From contig CM055102.1 of NCBI GenBank assembly GCA_029204225.1, forward strand, positions 21,015,192-21,079,191: a DNA stretch of 64,000 nucleotides. Direction: 5' to 3'. Source of the DNA: Diphasiastrum complanatum (taxonomy: Eukaryota > Streptophyta > Lycopodiopsida > Lycopodiales > Lycopodiaceae). Shown piece by piece: positions 48,340-59,894 of this stretch (the stretch's first letter is position 1; each line of letters starts with the position of its first letter). Below the pieces are notes generated by a model. That model did no database searches and was not told where the DNA came from. It saw only the letters and a list, made by a program, of their open reading frames with translations. The position numbers and the translations under genes were made by a program.

Positions 48340-50170
48340 AATGGTAGGACTTCTATTTTGAAGATAGACTGCCGTGCTACATGCTTCTGACCAAAAATCT
48401 TTTGATAATTTCATCTCAGCTAGCATAGATCTGGCACTTTCCACAATCGTATGATTTTTGCGCCCAGCTACACCATTGAGAGCAGGAGTATGAGCTTGCG
48501 TGAATTGTCTTCTAATCCCACATTGATCACAAAGATCATTGAAGTCATTAGACTTATACTCACCTCCACTATCTGATCTTAGGACTTTGATCTTCTTACA
48601 TGTCTGATTTTCGACCAAGTTTTTGAAGTTCTTGAAGTTATCAAAAGCATCTGATTTCTTCTTCAAGAAGTAGATCCACGTCTTACGTGACATATCATCA
48701 ATAAAGGTCATGAAATAGAAGGCTTTTCCTAAGGACATGGTCCTCATGGGCCCGCATAAATCTGTGTGGATTACATCCAAGATGTTCTTTGCTCTTGCAA
48801 AACCCCCTTTATTGAACTTCTCTTGATGCTGCTTCCCATATATACAAGATTCGCACATCGATTTCAAGTGATCTTCTATTGTAGGCAGTCCTGTTACCAT
48901 CTCCAATTTTCTCATCAAACTGAGGCTTCCCAAGTTCAAGTGACCAAGCCTCTTGTGCCACAACTCAGTTTGCGAAGGAACGGATGATACAAGTCCATGT
49001 TGCCCCTTTATTGTAGCATTCAACCTGTACAATTTTGTATTGGACTCTCTTACTCCATTCGCAATAACTTTGAACTTTTGGCTCGCATCCTTCACAAAGC
49101 AATGATCATGGGCAAATTCTACTTTCAACTTTTCATCAGTAATGACTCCAACAGAAAGTAGATTTTTCTTCAAACCTGGTACGTAAAGTACCTCCCTGAT
49201 CATCTTGCTTTTGCCATCAGGCAGTTGGATTGAAACTGTGCCTATCCCCTTGATCATGCACACTTCACCATTTGCTTGTGAAACAGATGTCCCATTATCC
49301 AATGCCTTCAAACTATTGAACCAGTTCTTGTTACCTGTCATGTGTCTTGTGGCTCCGGAGTCAATATACCATGCTTGATCATCTTGATTAGATGACAATG
49401 CAGATATGAAGATGCTAGAGTCTTCAATCTCACCTTCATCGACAATGTTACCTGCTTGTTTTGGTTTTCCCTTGCCTTGTTCCGCTAGGAATTTGCGACA
49501 TTCACTCTTCCAGTGGCCTTTTTACCACAATGGAAGCACTTGTCTTTCTTTTTAGTTTTGCTAGAAGATCCCTCATCCTCCTGAGACTTGGCAAATTGCT
49601 ATTTAGTCTTCTTCTTGCCCTTGCCCTTGCCTTGTTTTTGGCATGTTGCAAGTGCCTGATCATCAGTATTTTGACGTCTAGCTTTCACCATTTCTCGTCG
49701 TTGCTCTTCCTGCATCAAGATTCCTGTGAGCTCGTCAAAGCTTGGCAATCTTTCTCTTGATGCTATTCCGCTCACAAACATCTGATAGGGTTCTGTAATG
49801 CCGCATAATTCATTATGCAGCAGCTCCACATCACGTATGCGCTCTCCAATAGAATGCAGTTCATCTCTCATTGTCTTGATTCTGGTCATGTACATCTGAA
49901 TGTGTTCTCCTTGCTCCATGCGGGCACTATTCAACTTTGACTTCAGAAACATGATTTTTGACGGATTTGACGTCTCGAACTGCTCCTTTAGCACATCCCA
50001 TGCCTGTCTGGGTGTAATAGCATCACAAATGTAGGCAATGATGTGATCCTTCACTGACAAGTTAATGAAGGTCAAAGCTTTCATCATTTTTTTGTCGAAC
50101 ACTTTGATGTCTGCTTCATTTGGCGGCCTTCTCTCATCACCTGTGACGACTGTGAAAGATTTCATATCCT
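48340..50170 (-). pseudogene. Copia A, copy 1: gag-protease-integrase, 3' truncated
   Basis: Gag (50170-49600) matches the plus-strand copy at 61840-62400 from V-V-T-x-D-E-R-R-P-P-N-E onward (UBN2-type gag). One lost A in a poly-A tract breaks the zinc knuckle at about 49540, just after C-F-H-C-G-K. Protease has W-Y-I-D-S-G-A-T-R-H-M (about 49370). Integrase has H-K-R-L-G-H, C-E-S-C, I-H-T-D-L-C-G-P and R-S-D-S-G-G-E-Y. The third catalytic residue is changed: N-G-V-A-G-R-K-N carries Gly where Glu is needed. Homology to copy 2 ends inside L-Q-N-R-S-P-T-I-A-I at about 48340, where family D begins. RT, RNase H and the 3' LTR are gone. Its N-terminal gag codons are replaced by the LTR of copia B. 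Confidence 0.9.
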
Positions 50171-50233
50171 TAAGATCCAATCTACTTGAATGATCTTTGG
50201 TTAGAAAGAGAAATACACTACCAATTTCACCAA

Positions 50234-50800
50234 TGTAAAAAAATCAGCATCTACACACAATTTGAGATGCAAGCACTAATAGAACTTGATCAAACTTGAA
50301 TGAAATGATTATGTACTTTTGTTGTCTGTACAAAATCAGCAAGCTATTGTATTTCACACGTGTGGATCCAAAAATAGCAAATATAGATCATTCTACACAT
50401 AGAATTGCAAGCAATCACCAAGATAGTGCACCAATGGATAGTAGAACCCAAGAGAACCATGTATAAGCATGAAATGAGATAGATAAGAGAGAAGATGACT
50501 CTCTCCACAAGTTACATCCTTTTATAGCAGGTCCAAACCCTATTTGGCCACTTGGCTTTCCCACCAAAATGCTAACCCTACCAATTTTGGGTCTAGATTC
50601 AATGTACCCAACTTATTCAAATTTAATCTACTCAAACTCGCATTCTATCTTTCCCACACTTTCAAAAAGTGTTTATTCAAATGAAATTTAGACTAATGAA
50701 CTCTGAAAAGTCAACCTCTAAGTCTAAAACAAGTTTTGGCCTCAATATGCCAAATATGGAAATATTGCAAAATGTGATGAAACTAGTTGAATCTTTCACA
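50234..50800 (-). repeat. 3' LTR of copia B
   Basis: The polypurine tract GAAGAGGGAG (50810-50801) is followed on the minus strand by TGTGAAAG and, 567 bp on, the LTR ends in ACA at 50234. It shares CCACACGTGTGAAAT near its end with the LTR of copia C. Confidence 0.8.
50518..50528 (-). promoter_or_regulatory. TATA box in copia B LTR
   Basis: GCTATAAAAGG on the minus strand, about 275 bp into the LTR, in the expected place for the U3/R promoter. Confidence 0.65.
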
Positions 50801-51402
50801 CTCCCTCTTCAACTAGTTTTAGCATAGACTTTGATAATACTCCAAGTGAAGTCCTATGCTTCATGAACAAGTCTTTTCCCAATGCTTTGGTGAAGATATC
50901 AGCTACACATTCCCTTGAAGACACATGTTGAAGCTCCACCTCCTTTGCAATGATTCGCTCCCTCACAAAATGATATTGTATCTCAATATGCTTGCTCCTA
51001 GCATGAAAGATAGGATTGGATGCCATTCTTTGGGCTGATTGATTGTCACAAAAGATGATTGGGCTCTCTGAAAAATCCAGCAAGTGAAGATCCTTGATCA
51101 TCCACTTGATCCATACCATCTCCTTTGTGCAATGTGTAAGAGCTTTGTACTCGGCCTCACTAGATGACAATGAGATAGTGGCTTGTTTCTTTGACATCCA
51201 TGATATAGCTCCATCACCTATGAAAATACAATAAGAACTAATGGATTTCCTATCCATTACATCTCCAGCATAGTCCAAATCTGAAAATCCAAAAATATTA
51301 GGTGATGATCCCTCATACAATATGCCAAAATCTCGAGTTCCAATATGTACCTCAAAACTCGCTTTCCTAGCTTCCAATGCTCCTAGCATAGTTTTTGCCA
51401 AT
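50801..51402 (-). pseudogene. Copia B RNase H
   Basis: A single open frame of about 200 codons holding the last part of copia pol: D-F-G-I-L-Y-E, S-D-L-D-Y-A-G-D, S-S-S-E-A-E-Y-K-A-L, F-C-D-N-Q-S-A, H-A-R-S-K-H-I-E and A-D-I-F-T-K-A. It ends next to the polypurine tract. Upstream of about 51400 the RT that should precede it is absent, replaced by the non-retroviral insert. Confidence 0.9.
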
Positions 51403-52448
51403 AGAACTTTGATCCATCATAAGAATGATTTTCTTACTAAGAATAGATCTCCTTTCAATGATCATGTAATGCTCAAAATAAAAACAACCATAATTGATAT
51501 AGAGAATAGTGTCCACTTGGGATGCTTCACTATTTCTTACATCAATTTTACATGTAAAAATGTGACTAGAACATGAGGAATCAAATAGAATGTAAATAAA
51601 ATGATTCCACCATGCTTCCAGCTCTGAACTCTCTGGAAAAATACAGAAAACAAACAATAAATGTGAGTGATCAACTTTTGCTTGCATGTCTCCTCCTCCT
51701 TTGTCCTTTGTTGCCTTGTATCCACCATGATACTCCATGAATGAGCCTCCATCTTCATCTTGCCACAAGAAACCATCAAACCTTGGAAATCCATGAGTAG
51801 GTGAGTACATAAATGATGCAAATCCAGCACCACATGACTCCATAAACAAGTAGTGTGCACTAGTCCATCTTCAAGATCTACTTGACACAAGAAAATGACC
51901 ATGAATTCACCAAAAATTGACAATCTCCAAGTATTGGCACCAAGTAGCTCAACACTTGAGAACTTAGCCATGGATGAGTGACATAATGAACCTCCAATAG
52001 CTTCATTTCCATCAACAAAATCAGCCAAGAATGCTAGTACAAATCCAACATCAAAACAATGCTCACCAATGTAGCTAGTTTTACCATATCTTGACAATTT
52101 GCACACATCCACATGAAATTGCTCAAACATGAGATAGAACAAGTAAAGTAAACTTGAAAAACACTTCCTTGCTGCTCCTTTGACCTTACTTGAGTCTTCA
52201 ATATGCTGTAAAAACAGATCCATAACACCTTTGCCAATTACCTCTCCTTTGATGCTCTTGACTAGCTCCAAATTGCCAACTTCCCTTTTGACTAGTTGAA
52301 GCGCTTTGAGATCAACCTCTTGATCTTCAACTTGACCATCAAAGTCATTGAACAAACTTTGTTTTCCAGATCCATTACTTGATTTTACAGCAAGATAACA
52401 TCCATCCACTTGCATAGCTCCATGTACACAAGAAGATCCTCCAAAAGA
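51403..52448 (-). CDS. Non-retroviral open insert inside copia B (unrecognised)
   Basis: An open frame of 421 codons (52802-51537) begins as copia linker and RT start, then at residue ~118, after K-N-G-T, changes to about 300 residues with no RT motif at all. The new part has an acidic beginning (D-L-K-A-L-Q-L-V-K) and several hydrophobic stretches: around L-L-Y-L-F-Y-L-M-F, F-V-L-A-F-L-A-D-F and M-V-I-F-L-C. A His/Leu-rich stretch (W-S-H-V-V-L-D-L-H-H-L) and a hydrophobic C-terminus follow. A second frame stays open over 51849-51367. The insert replaces RT exactly and copia resumes in RNase H. It looks like captured host sequence (transduplication) or a deletion-insertion. No domain recognised; coding status uncertain. 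Confidence 0.45.
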
Positions 52449-53990
52449 TGTTCCATTCTTCATAAGAGATCGATACTCAAGATCCATTGGTTCGATCCAC
52501 TCTTCTTTCCTTGCTTGATCTACACTTATAGGCTCATCCAAAGAGGTTAGGAAAGCAACATAGTTTCCAGAAACTACTTGCTTACCCTTTTGATCATATG
52601 TGAGCCTTGAAGGTACTTGTCTTTCTCTTGATGTTCCGCTTGGCTTTTGACTTGATGAAGGTCCATCATCACCTCCATCCAAAGTAGGATCCTTCTCATC
52701 AACATCAAGAATGTTAGATCCATCTTCTTTACCATCAATCATGCTTGAAGACACCTTTGGAATGTTTCCCTCATCAAAAATGAAATCTCTACCAACAATC
52801 ACTTTGTTAGTAGAAGGAATGTAAACCTTGTAGGCTTTACCACCTCACTATATCCAACCAAAATACCTCTTCTTGAAGATGGATCCTCCTTGGTCCTATC
52901 ATCAAGAGTAATGTTGACATAGCATGTGCATCCAAAGGTTCTTAGAAAGTTGACACTCGGCCTCCTCTTGAATAGCATCTCAAAAGGTGTCCTTCCATCC
53001 AAAATAGCACTCGGCCACATTGCACAAGAAATTCGCACACAACAAAGCTTGATCCCAAAATGGTTTGTCAAGATTAGCACTTAACCTCATAGCTTTAGCA
53101 CTTTCACATAAAGTCCTATTCTTCCTTTCAGCCACTCCATTTTGTTGTGGGGTCCTTGATGTTGTATACTCCCTCTTGATTCCATGCTCATCACAAAAGG
53201 CCTTGAACTTGTTAGATATGTACTCACCACCATTGTCACCTCTCAAGCACTTGATCTTTGTGGAAAATTGGTTCTCCCTTGCATTCTTAAACTTGACAAA
53301 GACATCATACACTTCATCCTTGCTCTTTAGTAGATAGATCCAACAAAATCTACTAAAATCATCAATGAATGCTACATACATCTTAACTCCACTATTGCTA
53401 ATTGTAGTAAATCCATGAATATCCGAATGTACAAGTTGAAAAGGCTTTGTGGATCTAGAAATAGATCTAGTATAAGGTAGTCTATGTGACTTAGACAAAG
53501 CACAAGACTCACAAACATGCTTGTCATTACTTAAGGAACTTGGAAGACCAATCACAACCTTCTTCCTTGCCATTACCTCCAATGACTTGAAGTTGAGGTG
53601 TCCCATCCTTTTGTGCCAAACCTCTTGATTAGAAATTTGCTCCCTTGCAACACATCCAACTTGGTTAGCAATAACACAAGCATCAAGTTTGAACAACTTC
53701 GCTTGCCTTTTACCTTTTCCAATCAAGACATCCTTCCTTTTGATAAAACAAGCATCGTTATCAAACTCCACCTTGAGGCCCTTACTTAGCATTTGACTCA
53801 CACTAAGCAAATTTTTGGTAATAGATGGAATAAACAAGACATCCTCCAAATGAACATTCCTATTTGTAGAGAGAGAAATAGGAATTGTGCCAATCTCTTT
53901 GATTGCACACTCACCATCATTGACCATGTAGATCACCTCAATTAATGGCTGAACCAAATCTTGTGGTTCACATTTCTCTCCCATCACAGA
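52449..53990 (-). pseudogene. Copia B protease end, integrase and start of RT
   Basis: Starts near 53990 after the protease site, with I-G-T-I-P-I-S-L and N-L-L-S-V-S-Q-M-L. Integrase is nearly complete: H-K-R-M-G-H-L-N, C-E-S-C-A-L-S-K-S-H, V-H-S-D-I-H-G, R-G-D-N-G-G-E-Y and N-G-V-A-E-R-K-N-R with the catalytic Glu. Frameshifts occur near 53020 and 52845. The linker then leads into the first RT residues (E-P-M-D-L-E-Y-R-S-L-M-K-N-G-T), where the foreign insert starts. Gag, protease D-S-G and the 5' LTR are missing; copia A leader DNA begins just above at about 54100. Confidence 0.9.
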
Positions 53991-54189
53991 TGCTGGACCG
54001 TTGATTCATTTGACACCTCATCCACAGGTTCAAAGTACATATGGGCATCGAACTAAACTCTTGCAGACTCTATGGTCTTTGATACACTAAGATGAGTGTT
54101 GCGTTGGGCGCGCGAACAGCCCGCGACTTCCCTGCCTGCGGCCGCGCCTTCCTTCCCTGAAAAATGCTGGATCAAGCTCTCCTGTAGAT

Positions 54190-54985
54190 CGTTTTGAACA
54201 CAATCTGAGACCTAGAGCAGGGTCGCCTACTGAATCCATGACTGTAGAGTGTTCAGTCAGAAAATTCCGTGGAGAAACGGTGATTTTAGCTCAACTTGAC
54301 AAAGTGGATTTTTCACCTTATTACCGTAAATCTGCTAGGTTAACTGTCTGGAGACAAATCTCTGACACAAACCTCAGAATCTCTCCATGGCTTATTGACA
54401 ATGTGGTTAGCTTCCTTCCTGTCCTTACGGCATCCAAAACGGTGCACAAACAGCGAAGAAATCACCAGTTATGTATAAAAACCGTAACCCCAAGTCCGGT
54501 TTCAATTTTCAACTGGCTTCAAAATTGTCAAATTTTCACCAAATTTTTCCATATCTGATGCTATGCACATGCTAATAATCCCTCTGTTGAGCTTGGAAAG
54601 CCTCTATAAACTAGAAACCGTGCACCAATGCTTCTCCTTCCGTCTTCAACCCATCGTAAACCCAAAACTCTCAGAAGACAGTTCTCTCGAAGCTCCCTTC
54701 AACGACGACACTGTACTGTGTACACTCCCTGTACGGATCTGATACCAACTTAGAATTTGCTTTGCACAGGAACACAGATCATGCTACACAGTAATACAGA
54801 CAGAAAATCACTCTCCTCAGCAAGCTCACATAGCAACTGTATTTCTCAAAATGAAATTACACTGTACATATAGTTGTTCACTCAGGCAACCCATGCATGA
54901 CCCAGGTTGTCGTTGGCAGGACGTGTGTCCCGTCAACTTGCCTCGTGGCGAGGCCAACTGATCCTTATCCACTGATAGGACCCGC
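54190..54985 (-). repeat. 5' LTR and leader of copia A, copy 1
   Basis: Reverse-complement match to 60347-60960. The minus strand starts TGTTACTGTATTGCGGGTCC at about 54985. It includes the shared GACGGGACAC and CATGCATGGGTTGC, reaches a PBS-like TTGGTATCAGATCC at about 54740-54753, and then a leader with GTGTACACAGTACAG. A ~90-bp stretch before the PBS is missing from copy 2, and other small indels separate them. Copia B lies between this leader and the rest of copia A. Confidence 0.75.
54740..54753 (-). promoter_or_regulatory. Primer-binding site of copia A
   Basis: TTGGTATCAGATCC matches the plant copia initiator tRNA-Met PBS in the first 11 positions. Confidence 0.55.
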
Positions 54986-55340
54986 AATACAGTAACACAG
55001 TGATTCTAACTTTGATTCTAACTATTTTGTACCAACCATATGAAATCATCTACTTGTCTTATATCAATACTCATTTGTCCTTTTTAAAAAATCATCAAAA
55101 TCCTCAAAGAAAACATGGTCCTCTTGTACCCAAAATATGTCATATCAATCACATGCTTTTGTCCTTAAAAATTCATGCTTAAAAATATGTCATATCACCC
55201 ACATGCTTTTGTCCTAAAAAAAATTTATAAAATAAGAGTCAAATCACTTTTTTAGTTCCATAATTTGTCTTTTTGACAAACCACTCGCTGTATGACACCT
55301 TCCAAGCCGTAATCACATATTTCTAGGAAGGAAAAAAATT

Positions 55341-55388
55341 GCATGGCAGTGCCACACATGGCAAAAAAATGTGTGGCAGAGCCACGCG
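55341..55388. repeat. Left cluster of GTGGCA/TGCCAC half-sites
   Basis: ATGGCAGTGCCACACATGGCA and TGTGGCAGAGCCACGCG lie just upstream of the TATA box. Confidence 0.75.
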
Positions 55389-55407
55389 ACACTTGAAATC
55401 TGAAAAC

Positions 55408-55418
55408 TCTATATAAAT
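55408..55418 (+). promoter_or_regulatory. TATA box
   Basis: TCTATATAAAT, about 630 bp upstream of the ATG at 56042 and just upstream of the microsatellite-rich leader. Confidence 0.6.
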
Positions 55419-55573
55419 GGCTGCATTCAATATTTTTTCACGCTTTCTTGTGGATTTCTTCATGCTCTCACACTCTCAAGCTTTCAATCTCTCATTTCTC
55501 TCTCTCTCTCAATCTCTCACTCCCAATCTTTCATTTCTTTTCACTTTTCTCCACTCTTTTCTCAATCTCTCCA

Positions 55574-55741
<168 letters not shown>

Positions 55742-55845
55742 CTTTCACTCTCCAATCTCTCTTTCTCTCTCTCACACACTCTTTCATACCTCCTTTTCAT
55801 TTTTCACTCATTTAAAAGTTTTCTTTTCTTTTTTACTCTCTCATA

Positions 55846-55975
<130 letters not shown>

Positions 55976-56041
55976 TTTTATCTTTCACATTTATATCTTT
56001 CCAAGTTCTTTTCACAACTTCATATCTTTCTCTCAATAGTC

Positions 56042-57090
56042 ATGTCTACTAGCGGTCGCGGAGCATCAAGGAGGAGGCCAAGATCTTCTTTCGATGGAAG
56101 TGGATAAGCCTCGGGATCGGATTCCAATCGAGTGCGAGAGTTTTATACTATGCTATCTCCCGCGGAAAGACAAAGGATGAAAGCCCTTTGTCTTTCCGAA
56201 GGAAAATCCGATCAACAAGATCGTGGATTCGTTTCGACGGAGATGTCGTCGGAAGAATCCACAAATATTTTCTATGACCTTGATGAGGACAGTTCCATCA
56301 TCATGGACATTAGCGGTAAGGTCGTCATCAATAGATTGCACGATCTTACTCTTAAATACTTTGGTCACGATTTGTTTAACCCTTGGGAGCAACAAGACCA
56401 AGGGGACAAAGACAAGATACTTGATATATTCTACCGTGAGTTTTCACAACCAAATTGATTTAATGACAACTGGGCGAAGACGAGTATGTGTATGCATATT
56501 CGTCATATGCACCAATCATTAAGACGACTATGTAGTAAAGACAAGAAGAGGCCGGAATGGGCATCTAAAAAAGATTGGGGAAAAGTTTTTTATGAATCCA
56601 AGCATCCTAATCCCGAGCACTTTAAGCAACAAAGAGAGGCAACAAAATCAAGACTTAATCTTTTAGGCCAATCTCACCTTGGATCGGGAGGCAAGGCAAT
56701 ATACATGCGCAATTTGTAAGCAATTCTCTTTGAGCTAATTGCATTTCATATGTTTATTGTTTACCAATAATTTTTTGTTTTTTTCTAATCATCAATTTGT
56801 GTTGATGTAGGTTGAAGATTATGGATGTAAGTATACAAATGCCGAGTACAATATTGGATATCACCAAGGCTATAATGCCTTGGTTGATCATCTTGCGGCA
56901 CAAGGCATACGTCCAAGGGCAAATTTTTGTTACATAATTTGTATTTCTCTTATTTTTTATACACAATTTGTATTTCATTTTTTATGACAAGTGTTTGGCT
57001 AATAATTATTAATTTGTTTTGTGAATGTGTAAGACAGAGGACAAGATTCGGCTTCGGACAACAATGAGGAAGAAGATAGCGAAGACTAAG
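56042..57090 (+). pseudogene. Transposon-type (Ptta/En-Spm-like) gene with two in-frame stops
   Basis: From ATG 56042 one frame is readable to 56715, interrupted by TAA at 56105 and TGA at 56456 but with no frameshift. The start is Ser/Arg-rich (S-G-R-G-A-S-R-R-R-P-R). A middle part follows with M-L-S-P-A-E-R-Q-R-M (an alternative start near 56150). The last part, R-P-E-W-A-S-K-K-D-W-G-K-V-F then S-R-L-N-L-L-G-Q-S-H-L-G-S-G-G-K-A, has the Trp-rich plus H-x-x-G-S-x-K layout of plant Ptta/En-Spm transposase-associated proteins. A donor GTAAGC follows 56715, an acceptor lies at 56810 and a later exon near 57035 ends with an acidic D-N-N-E-E-E-D-S-E-D tail before TAA at 57090. The frame of the 56811-56940 exon is uncertain. 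The role would be DNA binding to the flanking half-sites. The family match is from motif layout only. Confidence 0.5.
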
Positions 57091-57706
57091 AAGCCTACTA
57101 TTACTTCTTAGATTTGATGTATTTCTAGTTTTTGCAAAAGTAGAAAAAAAGGGTATTAGTATCAGCTCTTTTCATGAATTAGATGCGAATATGTACACTT
57201 TTTTGAATTATGAATATAAACTTTTGTATTTGATCATCTCTATCTCATTATATATGGAATGATTGTTTATTGTTTATGTTTTTCTATTTCATCTTGTATA
57301 AATTTGTTGTAAATATAGACAAACAATAAAAAAACAAACAATCAATTTAAGATGATAAAAACATACCTCATCTATTGTTTGAATGATCTTTAATTCCTTC
57401 TAAGATGCATCTCTTTTTTTCTCTATAAAAGCAAACAACGAAAACCAAATCATTGTTAGATTACAAATCAAATAATCATTGTTAGATTACAAATCAATCA
57501 ACAAAATGATAAGTGTTAGAATACAAATGAAAGAATCATTGTTAAATTAAAAATCATTAATCATTGTTACATCAGTCTCACCATGTTGACTCTCTCTCCC
57601 CAAAGCTTTTCTTTCAAAAGCTTCTCTTCACGAAATCTATTTGCAAATGCAGTCGAGGCCCCCACCTTTTCCATTTCACGGGTTTTTTTTTTGTTAAAAT
57701 ATTTCT

Positions 57707-58077
57707 GTGTGGCACTGCCACGCCCAAAAAAAATTTTCCAGAAAACTCGCCACGGTGTAGCAAGTTTTTGCTTCTTGGAAAAATTTAAAAAACTATAAGA
57801 ATTTGCCACGCGTGGCAAATTTCAAGCATGGCAATGCCACGCGTGGCATTACCACGCGTGGCAGTGCCACGCAAATTTAAAATTTGAATTGCTCTGAGCC
57901 CCTCCCCCCCAAAAAAAAAAAAAAACCGTTCGGAAGAGGAGCCGGTGATGGAAAACTTTGACGGCGTGGCAGTGCCACGTGTTCATTGCCACACAGTTTG
58001 CCATGCGATTGCCATGAACATTGCCACGCGAGGGCCGTCGGGTCAAATCTGGTCCCCGTCTTATGTGTGTGGCAATG
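57707..58077. repeat. Right cluster of TGCCACGCGTGGCA palindromes and half-sites
   Basis: The perfect 14-bp palindrome TGCCACGCGTGGCA at 57804-57817, repeated at 57835-57848, with CCACGCGTGGCAGTGCCACGC at 57852-57872. Further half-sites lie at 57707, 57748, 57963-57980, 57988, 58000, 58011, 58022 and 58067. Confidence 0.85.
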
Positions 58078-58199
58078 TTTTTCAAACTCAAAGGTTCTAC
58101 ATGGTGTGAAAGACGAAAAGATGAATTGTTTTGAAAGAGCTAAATCCATGAGGGTGAATGCAATGTGTGCTAACTTTGTTCTCAAATGAAGACTTGACT

Positions 58200-58930
58200 G
58201 GTAAGAGTGTTGGAAGTTAAGCCCACAACTCCTTGGGAGTGACTATTTCTATTTCAAGATTCTTTCTGGACGTTTACTGATCGTTGATCTAGGGTCAGGT
58301 GAAACCTATTTTGGGTTCTACGTTTGCTCATCTGATACCTACAGGAATCACAACCTAGACAGCCAAACTATTTGAAGAATGTCTACAAATGGGCATCTGG
58401 CTGATCTCCAGCAAAGGGTAACCAATTCTATCATAATTTCAAGTTCAGATGTTAAGTTCAATAAATTGAAGTCATTGAAGACTTGGCCATCTCAACAACT
58501 TCCAAGAACTAGCATTTAGAACAAGTCTGCAAAAATACATTACTTTTGTAATATTTTGAAATATGAGTCTAAGTGTCGCAATAGTCTGCAAATATAAACT
58601 ATGTCTTCAACAGCTTCAATTGTTTTGCATTTCTCCAAAATGCAAACTTGCATAGTTCAATAGTTCCTCAAAAGTTGAGTTGTTTTATGGCACCTTTGTC
58701 TTTTTCGCGTTTTCTCAAAAAGTGACAAAAAAATTACTTTATCAGTTTTACAAGACCTTCGTCTTTTTCACATTTTTCCGAAAAGCGACAAAACAGTTAC
58801 TTTATCAAATTGAACTGTTTTACAAAACCTTCATCTTTTTCGCAAAAGGCGAACAGAGAAAAATCCCGAAGGTGGTCTATTTTGAACGAAGAACGTTCCC
58901 AGCCACTTCCCGAAAATGCGAAGTGAGAGA
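58200..58930 (+). pseudogene. Family X, copy 2: C-terminal end and 3' motif region
   Basis: The plus strand at 58330-58520 encodes the same end as family X at 5054-4850. The shared core is R-Q-x-N-Y-L-K-N-V-Y, then, after a frameshift, D-L-Q-Q-R-V, I-I-S-S-S-D-V-K-x-N and L-K-S/N-L-K-T-W-P-S. Many of the nucleotide differences are silent, which argues that the family was under protein-level selection before decay. Downstream, 58640-58930 carries diverged CTTTTTCGC / AAAAAGTGACAAAA hairpin motifs comparable to 4421-4721. The N-terminal and central parts of X are absent. Confidence 0.65.
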
Positions 58931-59894
58931 AACCACTTCCCTTAAAATGCGAAGTGAAGATAGTTTTAGGAAATTTGAGACTATTGCAAGTCTCAATTTT
59001 AGAAGAAGATATATTACTTTGATAAATATTGATTCTTTGTTAATATTTTGAAAACTGCTAAGTGCTATTATAGAATTATAAACAAATGTTTTTCATCTAT
59101 TCATAATTCATTTCGAATTCTTATTGTTGATAACATGCTTATATTGGAAGTTTTTAGCCGAACTAAATAGGTCTTTTGAAAATAAATTTATTTTAAATCA
59201 TGTATTGTCAATATGAAAAGAAGATATCTCGATTTGATAGATTTTGTTTTTTTTTTTTAATTAGTATGGTAGTTGCAAAATGCCCTTATAGAAAGATAAA
59301 TTAATGTTTTTCATATGCAACATTATACGACATTTCTATTTTTTATTGTTGACAACATGCTTTAATTGTAATATTTTCTTGCTGAACTATTTAGAAATAA
59401 CTTTTACTTGAATTATGCACTTTCAATTGCCTAAATATATTATCATGTATTTTAACAGGCAATTTTCTTTTAATGTTGAATCGTATATTATGTAAGCATA
59501 CTAGACTTATCAATTTCAGGTGATAGTATTCACGTCAATACAAGCATAACTTATTTCTAAACATTGTAGAATGTGAATATAGATTCATCCAAACATTGTA
59601 CAATTTACACAAAAAAATATATACAAACATAAAAATCAATTTTTTTACATGATATTTATATAGTGCTGGTATTATCTACAATTAATGCTATAATCATTGC
59701 AAAGATACATTGAAACAAGTAAACAAACATACAATGTTCAAAAATTTTATTTCATAGTGCGTACTTTTTGTTTAAAATAGTCATGAGTATCTAAATTGAA
59801 AAACCAATGTAAAAGTGACAACAATAGAAGTTATCCAACAAGTATTTTTTATATGTTAATGTCATCTGCCAAAATGGTAAAACAAATGAATAAA
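58931..59894. other. No gene; two diverged ~215-bp tandem units inside
   Basis: 59005-59215 and 59220-59440 share ATGTTTTTCAT, TTATTGTTGA(T/C)AACATGCTT and GAACTA in the same order. Strongly AT-rich, no coding motif. Confidence 0.55.

Noticed and set aside
50216-50234. Primer-binding site (TTGGTGAAATTGG) immediately after the copia B LTR
   Set aside because: Only the first five bases fit the tRNA-Met complement, and the LTR is better explained as the 3' LTR because it follows RNase H and a polypurine tract.
57567-58189. Overlapping ORFs on both strands
   Set aside because: They overlap the palindromic half-site cluster and change frame through it; no protein motif.
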